In this document: in pieces, positions 1-11,543 of the stretch | Position numbering within the stretch: position 1 is the stretch's first letter | Layout of the letters: each line of letters starts with the position of its first letter | Assembly (NCBI GenBank): GCA_030063045.1 | Contig: JAQSEB010000001.1 | Span: 3,410,001-3,474,000 of the forward strand | Direction: 5' to 3' | DNA length: 64,000 bases | From: Pratylenchus scribneri | Lineage: Eukaryota; Nematoda; Chromadorea; Rhabditida; Pratylenchidae | Made by a program: the position numbers and the translations under genes | Notes under the pieces: model-generated | Told to the model about the DNA's origin: nothing | The model's database searches: none | The model's input: only the letters and a program-made list of their open reading frames with translations

Positions 1-1385
1 TAGAATTAGATCAATAAATATATTTTAAAAATTTTTTAAACCCTGCAAAAATTTGCATATAGAGGGAAACTAGTAGAATTTGCTCGGAATATAATTTTAA
101 AAAATTTTTAAACCCTGCAAAAATTTGCATATTGAGGGAAATTAGTCGAATTAGATCAATAAATATATTTTAAAAAATTTTTAAACCCTGCAAAAATTTA
201 CATATTGAGGGAAACTAGTAGAATTTGCTCGGAATATAATTTTAAAAAATTTTTAAACCCTGCAAAAATTTGCATATAGAGGGAAACTAGTAGAATTTGC
301 TCGGAATATAATTTTAAAAAATTTTTAAACCCTGCAAAAATTTGCATATAGAGGGAAACTAGTAGAATTTGCTCGGAATATAATTTTAAAAAATTTTTAA
401 ACCTTGCAAAAATTTGCATATTGAGGGAAATTAGTCGAATTAGATCAATAAATATATTTTAAAAATTTTTTAAACCCTGCAAAAATTTACATATTGAGGG
501 AAATTAGTAGAATTAGATCAATAAATATATTTTAAAAATTTTTTAAACCCTGCAAAAATTTACATATTGAGGGAAATTAGTAGAATTTGCTCGGAATATA
601 ATTTTAAAAAATTTTTAAACCCTGCAAAAATTTGCATATAGAGGGAAACTAGTAGAATTTGCTCGGAATATAATTTTAAAAAATTTTTAAACCCTGCAAA
701 AATTTGCATATAGAGGGAAACTAGTAGAATTTGCTCGGAATATAATTTTAAAAAATTTTTAAACCTTGCAAAAATTTGCATATTGAGGGAAATTAGTCGA
801 ATTAGATCAATAAATATATTTTAAAAATTTTTTAAACCCTACAAAAATTTACATATTGAGGGAAATTAGTAGAATTAGATCAATAAATATATTTTAAAAA
901 TTTTTTAAACCCTGCAAAAATTTACATATTGAGGGAAATTAGTAGAATTTGCTCGGAATATAATTTTAAAAAATTTTTAAACCCTGCAAAAATTTGCATA
1001 TAGAGGGAAACTAGTAGAATTTGCTCGGAATATAATTTTAAAAAATTTTTAAACCCTGCAAAAATTTGCATATAGAGGGAAACTAGTAGAATTTGCTCGG
1101 AATATAATTTTAAAAAATTTTTAAACCTTGCAAAAATTTGCATATTGAGGGAAATTAGTCGAATTAGATCAATAAATATATTTTAAAAATTTTTTAAACC
1201 CTGCAAAAATTTACATATTGAGGGAAACTAGTCTAATTAGATCAATAAATATATTTTAAAAATTTTTTAAACCCTGCAAAAATTTACATATTGAGGGAAA
1301 TTAGTAGAATTAGATCAATAAATATATTTTAAAAATTTTTTAAACCCTGCAAAAATTTACATATTGAGGGAAATTAGTAGAATTA
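1..1385. repeat. 72/73-bp AT-rich satellite array, left block
   Basis: Tandem monomers of two subtypes alternate. A 73-bp type contains AGATCAATAAATATATTTTA, and a 72-bp type contains TGCTCGGAATATAATTTTA. Both share AAACCCTGCAAAAATTT and the end GAGGGAAA. The pattern of five monomers (3 x 72 + 2 x 73 = 362 bp) repeats at about 198, 560 and 922, so a higher-order repeat is visible. Short open frames of 73 codons are a by-product of the 72-bp (24-codon) period. The array is cut by the LTR element at 1,386 and resumes at 13,378. Confidence 0.97.
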
Positions 1386-2088
1386 TGTCGGATCCGGGGG
1401 TGAAGATCTGACGTGCCGGGTTCGGAGCCGGCAAGTTGAGAGAAGATGAAGAAGGAGTTGACGGACAAGGGCCAGAAAGATCGACGACGAAGATGGGGGT
1501 CTAACGAGCGGGCACGCCAAATGGATGGGTCAATGGAGACGAATTGAGGGATTTGGGATAGGATTTGATCGGAGAGTCGGCTGGCGGACTGAATTGGGCA
1601 GTCGAACTTGGAAGTAGGAGGATTGAATTTACTTGACTTTTACTCTATTTAATTTATCTTTATCGCAATAGAAAATGATTGTGGGAACGAGCAAAAACTG
1701 AATGTTAGGAGGAGAAAACTGAACCGAGAAACTGAACAACCAATGGGACTTTTGGGTTGAATATAAGGAGCAGAATTCTAGTTTGGGACAGAAAATTTAA
1801 TGATTGTGGGCGTTTCATGGAAATGGGAAAATGAAGCCAATCAAATAACAAAATTCTGCAAAATATGTCCATTTTGGGAATAGTTGGACTCAATGAACAA
1901 AGAAAGTGAGGGGAATTGGTCCAATTGGTTTGTTAATTGCGTGAGAGGAGAAAGATTAAACGAAACGAAAAGAAGAAAATAAGGGAAAATGGAACGGGGG
2001 AACTTTGTGGTTTGTGTATGACAGATTTTTCTGGCATTCGCGGACTTTCTTCTCACATCATTCATTCCATTTTCACATGTCCGCGACA
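1386..2088 (-). repeat. 3' LTR of the BEL/Pao element
   Basis: Direct repeat of the sequence at 12,675-13,377, with the same length of 703 bp. It is bounded by TGTCGGATCC and GTCCGCGACA on the plus strand. In element orientation (minus) this is the downstream LTR. No long polypurine tract is obvious beside it. It lies directly after the end of the long pol-env frame. Confidence 0.95.
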
Positions 2089-2108
2089 TTCCCGGCCGAA
2101 GAACGTCC

Positions 2109-5100
2109 TCATTCCGGAAGCCGGATTGGTCGGGCAGCACTGAACGGTTGATCACCATGCAAGTCAGGATCGCTCTTGTTTGGTTTGAAGTGGGCACGCA
2201 GGGCCTTGGTGCTGAGCATGATCCGGGGAGATGATCGATCAGTTGATCCGCCACTGAGGGTCAATGAACGGCTGGGCAATGTGGCAAGCGGGATGTGTGC
2301 CGGTTCTTCTTCGATCAATTTGTCGTCTTTGTCCTGTTGTCGGGGGGCCTTTCTCTGTCTTGATCGTCGGGCATGACGGGCATGGGTTCCTTGGAGGAAG
2401 CTTTTGATTGGGGGCCTTGTTGGGGGAGCTTGGGCAGGCATTCCAATCATTCCTCGGAAGGTGTACCAGACGGGACCAAAGAGATAGGCCAGAAGAATTG
2501 GCAGGAGGAAGTCGCGCAGACAAAGGAAGCTGGCCCAGAAGCAGGAGATGATGATCCATCGACGGACGAGGGATTCGATGAATTCATGGATCAATTGCTC
2601 GATGAATCCTTTGACTCCGCCTGGAGTGGCATTGATGGAGTCGGCACGGGCTTGTGGGCTGCTTTCTCGGTCTTCCTTCCAGGCTTGGTAGCGAGTGAAC
2701 TCGCTGATGTGCGCGAAGATAGCAAAGTCCGACGAATTGTGGAGTTGCCAGTCATGGAAGATGATGGGTTGAAGATGCATGTCATGGCCAAGCTTCTCCG
2801 AAAGTGATTCGTGAAGCTCATGCATGCAGCTGTTGTCCATAGGCGTTGAAATGCCATTTGAAGTGTCGATCTTGAGCCAGTTGCCAGGTTGGGTCTCAAG
2901 ATATTGTGTCCGGAAGATTCCGCAGTCAGCAACTGTTGCATTGGCAGCAATGATGCGGAGGATCGGATCCAAGAAGGCATCATATTTGTGATCCTTGATG
3001 CGGATGCTGACGGGAATGAAGAGGTAGCAGGCCTTTGATGAACGAAGCGCAATGTCCTTGAGTTCGATTGGTGCACAACCAAAGACTTCAATGGCGGATT
3101 CGCTGATCCATCGAGCCATGACGAAGTCGTTTTGAAGGAGTTGACGAGCTTGCAAAGTGGGATTGTCATTTCGCTGGTTTCTCTGGCATTCCTTGAGGTA
3201 AAGTTGAGCCAGGGAACGGCTGGTGGCCAATTGAGTGGCAGTCAATTGGGCAGCAATTTGTTGCTCGTCGATGCGTCGTCGTTGGCGTGCCGTTGTGTTC
3301 CGGATTTTCTGGAGATCCTCGATCAGGATTCCGAATCCTTGATCAGAAAGGACGATTTTGTTGCCGTCACAGGCGATCACTGTCTTGGCGTCGGCGCTGA
3401 AGGTGAGTGCCTGTTCACGACTTTTGGAGATGAATGTGGCTGTGGCATATTCCGTGGCACTGGTGGCTTCTCCTCGCATGAATTCCAGGAATTCGTAGTC
3501 GCAGCCATGGCATTTGCCCTGTGGGCAATTGGAGTCCCAGATGAGGCTGGAGTTGTCGGAGAGGAGGCAGTAGTCGCTGGAATATGTGCAGTCCGCAACC
3601 TCCAGAATTGGCGAGATCATTTGCAGATTGTGCGGCCGAAAGAAGAGTGGGGCCGGTTGAAGAAGGCAATTGATCGAGACGGTTGGAACTGCGCCACTGA
3701 AGAAGCTGGCAAAGCGCCCAGGAAAGTCCTTCCGGAGCACTTGATGAGTTTTCCACACTTTGCTGGAGCCTTCCTTGATCAGTTGATCGTTGGTGAAGTC
3801 ACACTTCTTCTGTTCTGCCATTTTTCTGCATGCTGAACGTCCAACCACGAGCATTTCCTTGGTCGGGTCCTGATTGATCGGATCGCCAAGCCAGTTGGTG
3901 TAATGCTCTTCAGCAAGTCGTTTTGCCGAGCAATGGTAGGCGCTGGTGATTTCTTTCGGCTTGATGATTTGGCCATACAGATGAATTGTGACGTTTTTCC
4001 AAATGGCAGTCAGACTGGGAGGCGGTTGACAGAAGGGTGATTGATCACCGAGCTTCAATGTCCAAAGAGTGCCGCCACGATGAGAGCAGACGAGAGCAGG
4101 TTTGCCTGTGTGCGCGAGAGAAGGCCATTCATCTCGGCTGTGTTTGCGGCTTTTGGCAATGGGCTCTTCAGGAACCACTTCCTTTTGGCCCAAGCCTTGG
4201 AAGTAGGGAGTTTCTGGTTCCTCTTTGCTGAGCACAATTTCATGCCAAATTGTGGTTGCTTCCGTGGTTGTTGTGGTCATTGTGGTGGGTTTGGAAGACC
4301 GTTTTGAAGTGGTTGTTGGCCTGGTCGAAGTTGTGCTGAGACGAGTAGTCTTCTTTGTTGAAGGTTTGGGAGTGGAAGATGAACGCGTTGAGGAAGTTGT
4401 TGACCAGGTTGGAGTCAAAGAAGTGGTTGATGAAGTTTGGACCAAAGAAGTGGTTGGGAGTGGTCCAAATGTGCTTGTGGGTTGGCCTTGTTGAAGTTGG
4501 TTGTAGCGTTGCCAAAAATGTTCAGCATGCGCTTTGATATGGTCATTCCTTTCCTCTTCTCCTTTGGGCATATTTGCGCGCATATTTGAGAGGATGTCCT
4601 GGTATAGCGATGGAGTAGTTGAAGTTGGTGCGTCCGTTCGTTTTTGGAGATTTTGGAGAAATGGCCAATGAAAAGGAGGAGCATGGATTGATAATTCGGA
4701 GAAGGACTTTTCATTGGATGAAGATGCCGAGGACATGGCGCAAAAGCAAAAGATGAGGATGATGGAGAAGAAGAGGGACGAAGTTGGAGACGGAGGCCGA
4801 ATTTTGGGCCTACGGGCTCTGTTTGTGTGTGATTGGGGATTATGGTTACTCGACGATGTAGATTGGGTTTGTACCTTCGGACGACGACGAATTGGAGATC
4901 TGCTCCTTGTGCAACCGGGCGGTAAAACACGCGGCAGCTTGACCTGTCGCCGGCGTGGTGCATCCGGAGTGGGTCGACGAGGTTGAGCCCGGGGAGGACT
5001 GCGATGACGTTGAACCGGAATTGGACTTCGGTGACGACGCTGAGCTGAAGGTGGATCAATCCGGCGGTGGATGATCCTTGGTGGGTTTTCCCGATGGCGA

Positions 5101-8100
5101 TTTGCCTTTGGTGGGCTGATCCTTCGTCTTGGAGTTGTTTCCCGTCTAGGACATTGTGGCCATTGCCGTTCAGGAGAGGCGTGTCGCCGTTGAACGGGGG
5201 ACGGGTTGCGCCTATGCCAGGGTAATTGCCTTTGTTGTTGTTCTTGTTGCTTCCTTTCACGTGGTATCATTTCCCGGGGTAATCGACTGGGGTGAACTGC
5301 TCTCGCAGGAAGTTTTGGAGGAGTTCGAGAACGTCGCCGAACTCCAAGTCCAGAAAAGAGCCACGGCGATTTGGGTTGAATGGATGGAGGGGCCAATTCC
5401 GCCAATTTCCGAGGCTTCGGTTTTGTTGGAGCATAGTCCTTTAACACACGACGGTGCGTAATGGGCGGCGAAGGAGGGCGATCGGCCGCTTTTCGCGGGA
5501 TTCGTGGCAATTTCGGCGGCAAAACAAATTGGTTGCTTGAGCCCTCCATGAGTTCGTCATCGTTGTCGTCGTTTTCGAGACTGAGGGCATCATCTGAGTC
5601 GTCTTCATCCGATTCCTTGTTGTCCATGTAGTTCTTGAACAATTTGGTCGCTGAGGGCCGTGGTTCTACGCCGACATTCCTCATTTCCTTATCCGCCTTG
5701 TACAAGAGTCGCTCCAGAAGCGAGTCAAATTGTACACGTCCCATGCGCCAATACTTTTGGAGATCCTCCTCGATCGATTCCTCCAATTTCGGCATGATTT
5801 GGACGCGGCAGCCACCGTCGTCTTCATCCTCGTCGTCGTCAAAGCCATAATCGGCTGCGGAATGCACCTTCTGGACCAATGAATTGAGGCGGTTGATGAT
5901 AAGGGCATCCAGGATGGGCATTGGAGGGAAGTCCTGGTCCATATTGGCGTTGATCTGCTCAATGGGATAGAGTTGGTTTATGGCCCTCGTAAATATTCTC
6001 CCATATTTTTGGACGCGGGCTGTGCGTGCGCTTTCGTCGTTGGACCGGTTGAGATGTGTGATGATGCCGAGTTCCCAGAGTGATCGTGGTGCCGAGTCGT
6101 CTTCGATCAAGACCACATCGCCGATGCGTGGCGACTGACCGGAAGTTGGTTTCGATCGATCCCTTTCACGAAGGGAGAGAAGGTACTCATCTCGCCAGAT
6201 TTGGCGGAATTTGTTGATGCGGCCGAGACTTTTGTTGAATTGAGTGAGAAGTTTCGATCGGCCGTCTTGTTGCGGATTGAAGTCGGGATCATTGGGATCT
6301 TCGTCAAAGCCTGGTGGTCCCAGTTCAACGTCTTGGGCGCCGGCAGGAAGCAAAAAGTCGATTGGACGAAGTGCCTGCATCGGTTCCTTTTCCGATTGGA
6401 AGGTCAGAGGCCGAGAGTTGATCACTGCTTCGATCTCGCAGAGAAGGGTGGCGAGTTCGGTCTGGGTGAGAAGTGAACGGCCAATAGTTCGCTTCAAGGC
6501 ATTCTTTGTGATGCCGACCATTCGTTCCCATGCGCCTCCTTTCCATGGAGCATGGGGAGTCGTCCATTTCCAGTTGATTCCCCGAAGGGCGATGGATTGT
6601 TGCACTTCTTTGGTGCTGAGAACATTCCTCCAACGGTCTTGAATGACCTTGGAGCCAAGGACGAAGTTGGTGCCATTGTCCGAAAACATTGTGACGGGAA
6701 TGCCTCGTCTCGAGACGAAACGGCGAAAAGTTTGAAGGAAGGAGGCGGCAGAATAGTCATCGGCGACTTCCAGGTGAATTGCGCGAATGGTCAGGCAGGT
6801 GTAGAGGGCGACGTAGACTTTGATGGTGCCATCGGCGGTTTTGGCATTCATTGGGCTAAAATAGTCAACGCCAGTGTAGGCGAATGGACGTATTTCGGCT
6901 ACGCGTTCCTTTGGAAGGTCGGGCGCTTCTGGAACTGCGTATGGAGCCGCGCGGGATCGGCGGCATTCAAAACATCCGATTGTTGGTGAGTAGACGAGTT
7001 GTTCGATGGTTCGGCGTCCTTGTGGAATCCAGTATTTTTGTCGTAGGATTCCCAAATGAATTTTGCCCAAAACATGATTGTTTTTGCGATGAGAGTCCAT
7101 GATGAGCAGTTTTGTGATCCATGCTTTTGGCGGAAGCAGGATTGGGTTTTTGGCGGATTGACTGATGTTCGCTTCATTCAGTCTTCCTGCACAGCGCCAA
7201 AGTCCGAGGCCTGATGGGCCGTCGAGATAAAGCCGTAAATCGCGCTTTTGACTTTCTGTTGGAGGCCATTCGTTTTGCGCTTGCACGATGAGAAAGCGCT
7301 CAGCCAATTTCAGTTCCTTGGCTGTTAGGATTTCGGTCCATTGCATGGTTTTAGCAATGTGTTTGAAGATTGGAGCAACGAATTTGGCGCTTGAAGCTGA
7401 TGACGTTTGACGAATGAAGCGGAAGAAGTAGACGGTTGCGGCTTTGAGCCGTCGCCATTGACTGAATCGAGTCGAGTCGATGACGGATTGATGAGTGATG
7501 ACTTCCGTGACTGGGTTGGTCATCTCGAAGGTTGCTTCTGCTTCTTGATCCTCATAGATCTCTGATCCGGTGTGGTAAATTGCTTTGGGTTCAGGCCATC
7601 GACTTTCTGACCAGGAAAGCCATTCTGGGCCATGTTTCCATAATCGACTGACGGAAAGCAGAGCTGGAGTGAGTCCTCGAGATGCTCGATCAGCGGGATT
7701 TTGTGTTCCATCGACGTGTTTGACATCAACGAAGCATCCTCGAATGACTTTGAGGCGATTATCGATGAATCGCTCATATTTCTTGACACGTTTGAGCCAA
7801 TCAATAGAGCATTGACTATCAGTCCACAATGTGATTGCGCTGTTGTTTTGAACATTCAATTGTTTTTGAATGTATTTGATGATTTTGGCTCCCAAAGCCA
7901 GGGATTGCAATTCCATTTTTGGTGTTGAACCCTCCTTTTTCGAAAGGGTTGATGGCTTCAGCAGAGCCTTTGCGAAGATGAGGTTGCTTTGATATTGGGT
8001 CAAGAAGCTGACTGGTGGGCGAGGATCGATTCTGGATCGTTGGTAGACGGCAACACCGAGACCAATACCGGATGCGTCAACAAAACAATGGTACTCGATG

Positions 8101-11100
8101 TGCTCGGTTGTGCAAATATAGCGAGGGAAACTGAGGGTCACTGATTGGCCTTGGTGTTCCCATGATTGCAAGATGCTTTTCCATGCATCCTGCGATTCCG
8201 CTGGTAATTCCTGGTCCCATTGGAGATTTGCTTCATGAAGAGTTCGAAGGAATTGCTTCGCCATTAGAAGACAAGGCGACAGCAGACCAAGCGGGTCGTA
8301 GATTTGGGCAATGATTGAGAGGACTTGCCGCTTGGTGAAGGGACCGGTGAATTGCGGGAATTGGAATTCCAGCTCGTTGCTTGTTGGAATCCATTTGATG
8401 CCAAGGACCTTGGTTTGCTGCATATCCTTGGCTAGCCAGCCTTCTGGTAAAGGAGGCATGGCAGATGTGAGTTGAACTGGTTCGCTGGAGAAGAATTCTT
8501 GAAGCTTCATTCCACCGGTATTGAACAGTTGTTGGATTTCATCGGCTAATTCATTCATTTTCTCCTTTGGCTTCACTTCCACCATGATGTTATCGACGTA
8601 AAGGTTCTTCTGAATGCGTTGCGCAACATCGGAATCCGAAAGGGAAAGATGCTCCCTAACGGTGGCATTTAGGAGGAATGGACTGACGGTTAGTCCAAAT
8701 GAAACACGGCAGAAGCGGTAGATGATGATCGACCAAGTTTCAGGGCGATCCAAATCAGCATTGAAGGGGTCATCAAGCCACAGGAATCGAGTTGCGTCGC
8801 GATCCTGGAGACGAACACCCAATTGGAGAAAGGCCTTTTCGATGTCGGCCAAAAGGACGCGTTCCATTTGACGGAAGCGTAGAAGAATGCCAATGAGATC
8901 CGTGAGGAGAAGTGGGCCGGTGTGAAGACAGTCGTTGAGTGATGGTGCGCCAGGAATTGAAGCTGGTTTGGCGCTGGCGTCCATGGTGATTCGGATTTTT
9001 GTCGTTGCTTTGTCCTCCCGAATCACAACGCGGTGAGGCAGGTAGTGGACTGGTCCAACTACTTTCTTTGGGTCCATCACGCGTTCGATCACACCTTTTT
9101 CGAGTTGATCGGTGATGATCGCATGGTATTGATCGGTGAGATTGAGTTTGCGCACTTTGCGCAATGTGCCTTGGAGTCGAGCTCTTGCTTGGCGATAATT
9201 TGTCGGTAAATCGGCCACTCGATGTTTCCAAGGGAGGGCGACTTGATAACGCCCATCAATGAAGGTGAGATTGCGCTGAAAGTTGCGCATGACCTCGTCT
9301 TGGTCAGGTTGATCGGTGGCATCATCAAGGCCAATGGCTTGCAATGAGAAGTATTGAGCCATCCGATCATTCAATGCCAATTCCGCTTCTGTGATGAGTT
9401 GAGTTTGGTCAGTGGATTCTGTTGATTGGGCCCCTTGTGCGGGATTGTTCGGAGGCCTTGTGGCTTGTTGGGTCGAAGCCACTGTGTCGATTTGATCGAC
9501 TTGGAATTGGCGCAAATGAGCGAGAAATGGGTTCAGCTTGCCAGGCTGATCATCCTCCGAGTCTGACGAATCAGACGAATCAGTTATGCTCGGAGATTTT
9601 GAAGGAAGTTTGCATCGAAGTTGGTAGCTTGGCTTTGGTTTCGATGGACGTTCATCCTCCGATGAGTCTGAATCCGAATCGGTGTAACTTGGAAGTTCCC
9701 GTCGATTGATGCGGTTTTGATGCCCTTGAAAAGTCGACAGGAAATGATATCCTGGTGTTGGGCGTCGAATAGGCGGTTGATTTTCGTCTGAATCCGAATC
9801 CGAATCGGATGTCAATGGAGGAATGCAAGCTCCTTCTTGATTTTCTTCTTCGGCACAAACTTGGCATGGATGAAGCGATTGATGATTGATGCAGGGTTCT
9901 GGCCGTCGGGAGACAAAGAGTGGTCGGCCATGATGCATTGTGCCTGCTTCGATCGGTGGTCCTCGTTGGAATGGGCGGGTTTGTGGTTTGTACGAATGGC
10001 TGACATCGGAATCAGAGTCGCCTTCCCATTCCGGGTCATGATCCGACGGATCAGGCGGTTCATTGTCAGAGAAAACCGCCCCACAAAATGTGATTTGTGG
10101 TTGGAGTTGAGTTGGCCATCCAGAACGTGTTCGTCCTGTGCCACTGATGATTTTGCCCAATCGAGTTTGGCTGAGGATGAAGCCGCTGGGCAGTTGCTCC
10201 AGAGCATGGATTTGCAGTGCGTTGCAGGGATCGATGCCGAGCAGAATGTCTGGATGCTTAACTTTCTCAGGCAGAGCCAGTTTCTTTTTGCGTAATTGTT
10301 CCTCGTTGATGTTGCTTAGGTCTACGATCGGCATTTGGTTGACGATGAATTGCATTTTGTTGAGTGAGATGATCATTTTGTCGCCGTCGTGGCAAAGTAG
10401 ACCAAGCTTGACCCGATCACTGAGATAGTATCGGGGTTGTGGATCGCCAAATGAACTGAGGAGGCATTTCTCCTGTTCGTGTGCATGCAATTGAAGATGA
10501 TCCGCTACTTTGGCTGAGATGAAAGAGCGGTGCGATCCGGGATCCATGAAGATTGATGCGACCATGGATTTGTGCGGGTTGGCAACATTGAAGATGGTTG
10601 CCTCAGTGGTCATCAGCAGTGCCTTTTTGCCTGAAATTGCTGCTGATGAGAGGAGATCTGCGCGTTCTCCTTGCGGGTTTGTGTTGATGAGTTGCTCTTG
10701 TGATTGAGCGCATGCACAATGTTTCGGCTCCGGTGCCGAGGCATCCTGTTGGACTATTGCGTCCACCGATTGAATTGATGAGTTGAGACAGAGAGGAGTT
10801 GGATGTGCCTGTTTGCACTTGAAGCAGCGGGACGGACGAGGGCATTCTCTAGACGAGTGCCCACCCCGCATGCATTTGAAGCAAAGGTTCTTGCTTCTCA
10901 GCACTTCTTTTCGTTGTGAGACAGTGCTGAAGCGTTGGCATTTGTCTTGCCAGTGAAGCCCTCCGCAAAACACGCATGGCATGGTTGGTTGAGTTGCGGG
11001 ACTTTGCGGCGGCTTCGAGTTTGGTGCCGGAATTTGGCGTGTGCCTTTGGGCTTGCCTTTGCCCTTAGGCTTGATGCTTGGTGGCGTGTCCACCGATGCA

Positions 11101-11543
11101 TTGATGAATGTGTGGTCTCTGCCTTTGTGTTGGATGCCTTGTCCGCTTCGCCGCGGATTTGATGATTGCTGAGGGCGCTTGTTTGCTCCCTTTTGTTGAT
11201 GGCCATATTCATCCATGACCTCCCGAATGTTAGACTCGCGGCGCACCGCATCGTTGAGAGTCTGCAGGAACTTTGTCGTGTTCCAGTCATCGGGATTTTC
11301 AGCCTTCTTGATGAGGATTGTGCGAAGGAAGGCCGGGTTCAGTTTCTTCTCGAGCGAGAGATGCACCATGGGAGATTCGACATCTTCTCCCATGGTTCGG
11401 AGTTCCCTGGTTATTCGTTCCAGTTCAAGCAGAAGAGAGTGGGTGCGGGAAAGATTGTCAGCCCTCTGCAGATTGCTCAATTCGGCATGCAATGTTCGGA
11501 CATAGCTTTTCTCATCGCCATAGGTTTCCCGAAGAAGATTCAT
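2109..11543 (-). CDS. BEL/Pao gag(C-term)-pol-env-like polyprotein, 3,144 codons
   Basis: Domains in order, with approximate residues: gag tail; Cys-rich zinc knuckles (~189-255); aspartic protease around FMDPGSHRSFIS (~333); reverse transcriptase with DIEKAFLQ (~900) and YVDN (~983); RNase H with VDASG (~1,158) and WTDSQ (~1,241); integrase zinc finger (~1,484-1,520), catalytic core with GVDYFS, SDNGTNF and WKGGAWERM (~1,560-1,670), and a C-terminal domain with GIITH (~1,815). About 1,300 further residues follow. They comprise an acidic then Arg/Pro-rich linker, a hydrophobic signal-like segment (~2,260), a Ser/Thr-rich mucin-like stretch, a Cys-rich ectodomain with N-glycosylation sites, and a strong membrane span near 3,000-3,035 with a basic tail. 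The tail region has the layout of an envelope glycoprotein, but I do not recognise its family. The frame is uninterrupted. Confidence 0.92.
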   Translation of the reverse strand: MNLLRETYGDEKSYVRTLHAELSNLQRADNLSRTHSLLLELERITRELRTMGEDVESPMVHLSLEKKLNPAFLRTILIKKAENPDDWNTTKFLQTLNDAVRRESNIREVMDEYGHQQKGANKRPQQSSNPRRSGQGIQHKGRDHTFINASVDTPPSIKPKGKGKPKGTRQIPAPNSKPPQSPATQPTMPCVFCGGLHWQDKCQRFSTVSQRKEVLRSKNLCFKCMRGGHSSRECPRPSRCFKCKQAHPTPLCLNSSIQSVDAIVQQDASAPEPKHCACAQSQEQLINTNPQGERADLLSSAAISGKKALLMTTEATIFNVANPHKSMVASIFMDPGSHRSFISAKVADHLQLHAHEQEKCLLSSFGDPQPRYYLSDRVKLGLLCHDGDKMIISLNKMQFIVNQMPIVDLSNINEEQLRKKKLALPEKVKHPDILLGIDPCNALQIHALEQLPSGFILSQTRLGKIISGTGRTRSGWPTQLQPQITFCGAVFSDNEPPDPSDHDPEWEGDSDSDVSHSYKPQTRPFQRGPPIEAGTMHHGRPLFVSRRPEPCINHQSLHPCQVCAEEENQEGACIPPLTSDSDSDSDENQPPIRRPTPGYHFLSTFQGHQNRINRRELPSYTDSDSDSSEDERPSKPKPSYQLRCKLPSKSPSITDSSDSSDSEDDQPGKLNPFLAHLRQFQVDQIDTVASTQQATRPPNNPAQGAQSTESTDQTQLITEAELALNDRMAQYFSLQAIGLDDATDQPDQDEVMRNFQRNLTFIDGRYQVALPWKHRVADLPTNYRQARARLQGTLRKVRKLNLTDQYHAIITDQLEKGVIERVMDPKKVVGPVHYLPHRVVIREDKATTKIRITMDASAKPASIPGAPSLNDCLHTGPLLLTDLIGILLRFRQMERVLLADIEKAFLQLGVRLQDRDATRFLWLDDPFNADLDRPETWSIIIYRFCRVSFGLTVSPFLLNATVREHLSLSDSDVAQRIQKNLYVDNIMVEVKPKEKMNELADEIQQLFNTGGMKLQEFFSSEPVQLTSAMPPLPEGWLAKDMQQTKVLGIKWIPTSNELEFQFPQFTGPFTKRQVLSIIAQIYDPLGLLSPCLLMAKQFLRTLHEANLQWDQELPAESQDAWKSILQSWEHQGQSVTLSFPRYICTTEHIEYHCFVDASGIGLGVAVYQRSRIDPRPPVSFLTQYQSNLIFAKALLKPSTLSKKEGSTPKMELQSLALGAKIIKYIQKQLNVQNNSAITLWTDSQCSIDWLKRVKKYERFIDNRLKVIRGCFVDVKHVDGTQNPADRASRGLTPALLSVSRLWKHGPEWLSWSESRWPEPKAIYHTGSEIYEDQEAEATFEMTNPVTEVITHQSVIDSTRFSQWRRLKAATVYFFRFIRQTSSASSAKFVAPIFKHIAKTMQWTEILTAKELKLAERFLIVQAQNEWPPTESQKRDLRLYLDGPSGLGLWRCAGRLNEANISQSAKNPILLPPKAWITKLLIMDSHRKNNHVLGKIHLGILRQKYWIPQGRRTIEQLVYSPTIGCFECRRSRAAPYAVPEAPDLPKERVAEIRPFAYTGVDYFSPMNAKTADGTIKVYVALYTCLTIRAIHLEVADDYSAASFLQTFRRFVSRRGIPVTMFSDNGTNFVLGSKVIQDRWRNVLSTKEVQQSIALRGINWKWTTPHAPWKGGAWERMVGITKNALKRTIGRSLLTQTELATLLCEIEAVINSRPLTFQSEKEPMQALRPIDFLLPAGAQDVELGPPGFDEDPNDPDFNPQQDGRSKLLTQFNKSLGRINKFRQIWRDEYLLSLRERDRSKPTSGQSPRIGDVVLIEDDSAPRSLWELGIITHLNRSNDESARTARVQKYGRIFTRAINQLYPIEQINANMDQDFPPMPILDALIINRLNSLVQKVHSAADYGFDDDEDEDDGGCRVQIMPKLEESIEEDLQKYWRMGRVQFDSLLERLLYKADKEMRNVGVEPRPSATKLFKNYMDNKESDEDDSDDALSLENDDNDDELMEGSSNQFVLPPKLPRIPRKAADRPPSPPITHRRVLKDYAPTKPKPRKLAELAPPSIQPKSPWLFSGLGVRRRSRTPPKLPARAVHPSRLPREMIPRERKQQEQQQRQLPWHRRNPSPVQRRHASPERQWPQCPRRETTPRRRISPPKANRHRENPPRIIHRRIDPPSAQRRHRSPIPVQRHRSPPRAQPRRPTPDAPRRRQVKLPRVLPPGCTRSRSPIRRRPKVQTQSTSSSNHNPQSHTNRARRPKIRPPSPTSSLFFSIILIFCFCAMSSASSSNEKSFSELSIHAPPFHWPFLQNLQKRTDAPTSTTPSLYQDILSNMRANMPKGEEERNDHIKAHAEHFWQRYNQLQQGQPTSTFGPLPTTSLVQTSSTTSLTPTWSTTSSTRSSSTPKPSTKKTTRLSTTSTRPTTTSKRSSKPTTMTTTTTEATTIWHEIVLSKEEPETPYFQGLGQKEVVPEEPIAKSRKHSRDEWPSLAHTGKPALVCSHRGGTLWTLKLGDQSPFCQPPPSLTAIWKNVTIHLYGQIIKPKEITSAYHCSAKRLAEEHYTNWLGDPINQDPTKEMLVVGRSACRKMAEQKKCDFTNDQLIKEGSSKVWKTHQVLRKDFPGRFASFFSGAVPTVSINCLLQPAPLFFRPHNLQMISPILEVADCTYSSDYCLLSDNSSLIWDSNCPQGKCHGCDYEFLEFMRGEATSATEYATATFISKSREQALTFSADAKTVIACDGNKIVLSDQGFGILIEDLQKIRNTTARQRRRIDEQQIAAQLTATQLATSRSLAQLYLKECQRNQRNDNPTLQARQLLQNDFVMARWISESAIEVFGCAPIELKDIALRSSKACYLFIPVSIRIKDHKYDAFLDPILRIIAANATVADCGIFRTQYLETQPGNWLKIDTSNGISTPMDNSCMHELHESLSEKLGHDMHLQPIIFHDWQLHNSSDFAIFAHISEFTRYQAWKEDRESSPQARADSINATPGGVKGFIEQLIHEFIESLVRRWIIISCFWASFLCLRDFLLPILLAYLFGPVWYTFRGMIGMPAQAPPTRPPIKSFLQGTHARHARRSRQRKAPRQQDKDDKLIEEEPAHIPLATLPSRSLTLSGGSTDRSSPRIMLSTKALRAHFKPNKSDPDLHGDQPFSAARPIRLPE

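Noticed and set aside
198..419. Repeated 73- to 103-codon frames (MQIFAGFKNF...) on the minus strand of the satellite
   Set aside because: The 72-bp monomer is 24 codons, so the frames are automatic. The 73-bp monomer type breaks them, and there is no conservation pattern beyond that of the DNA repeat.
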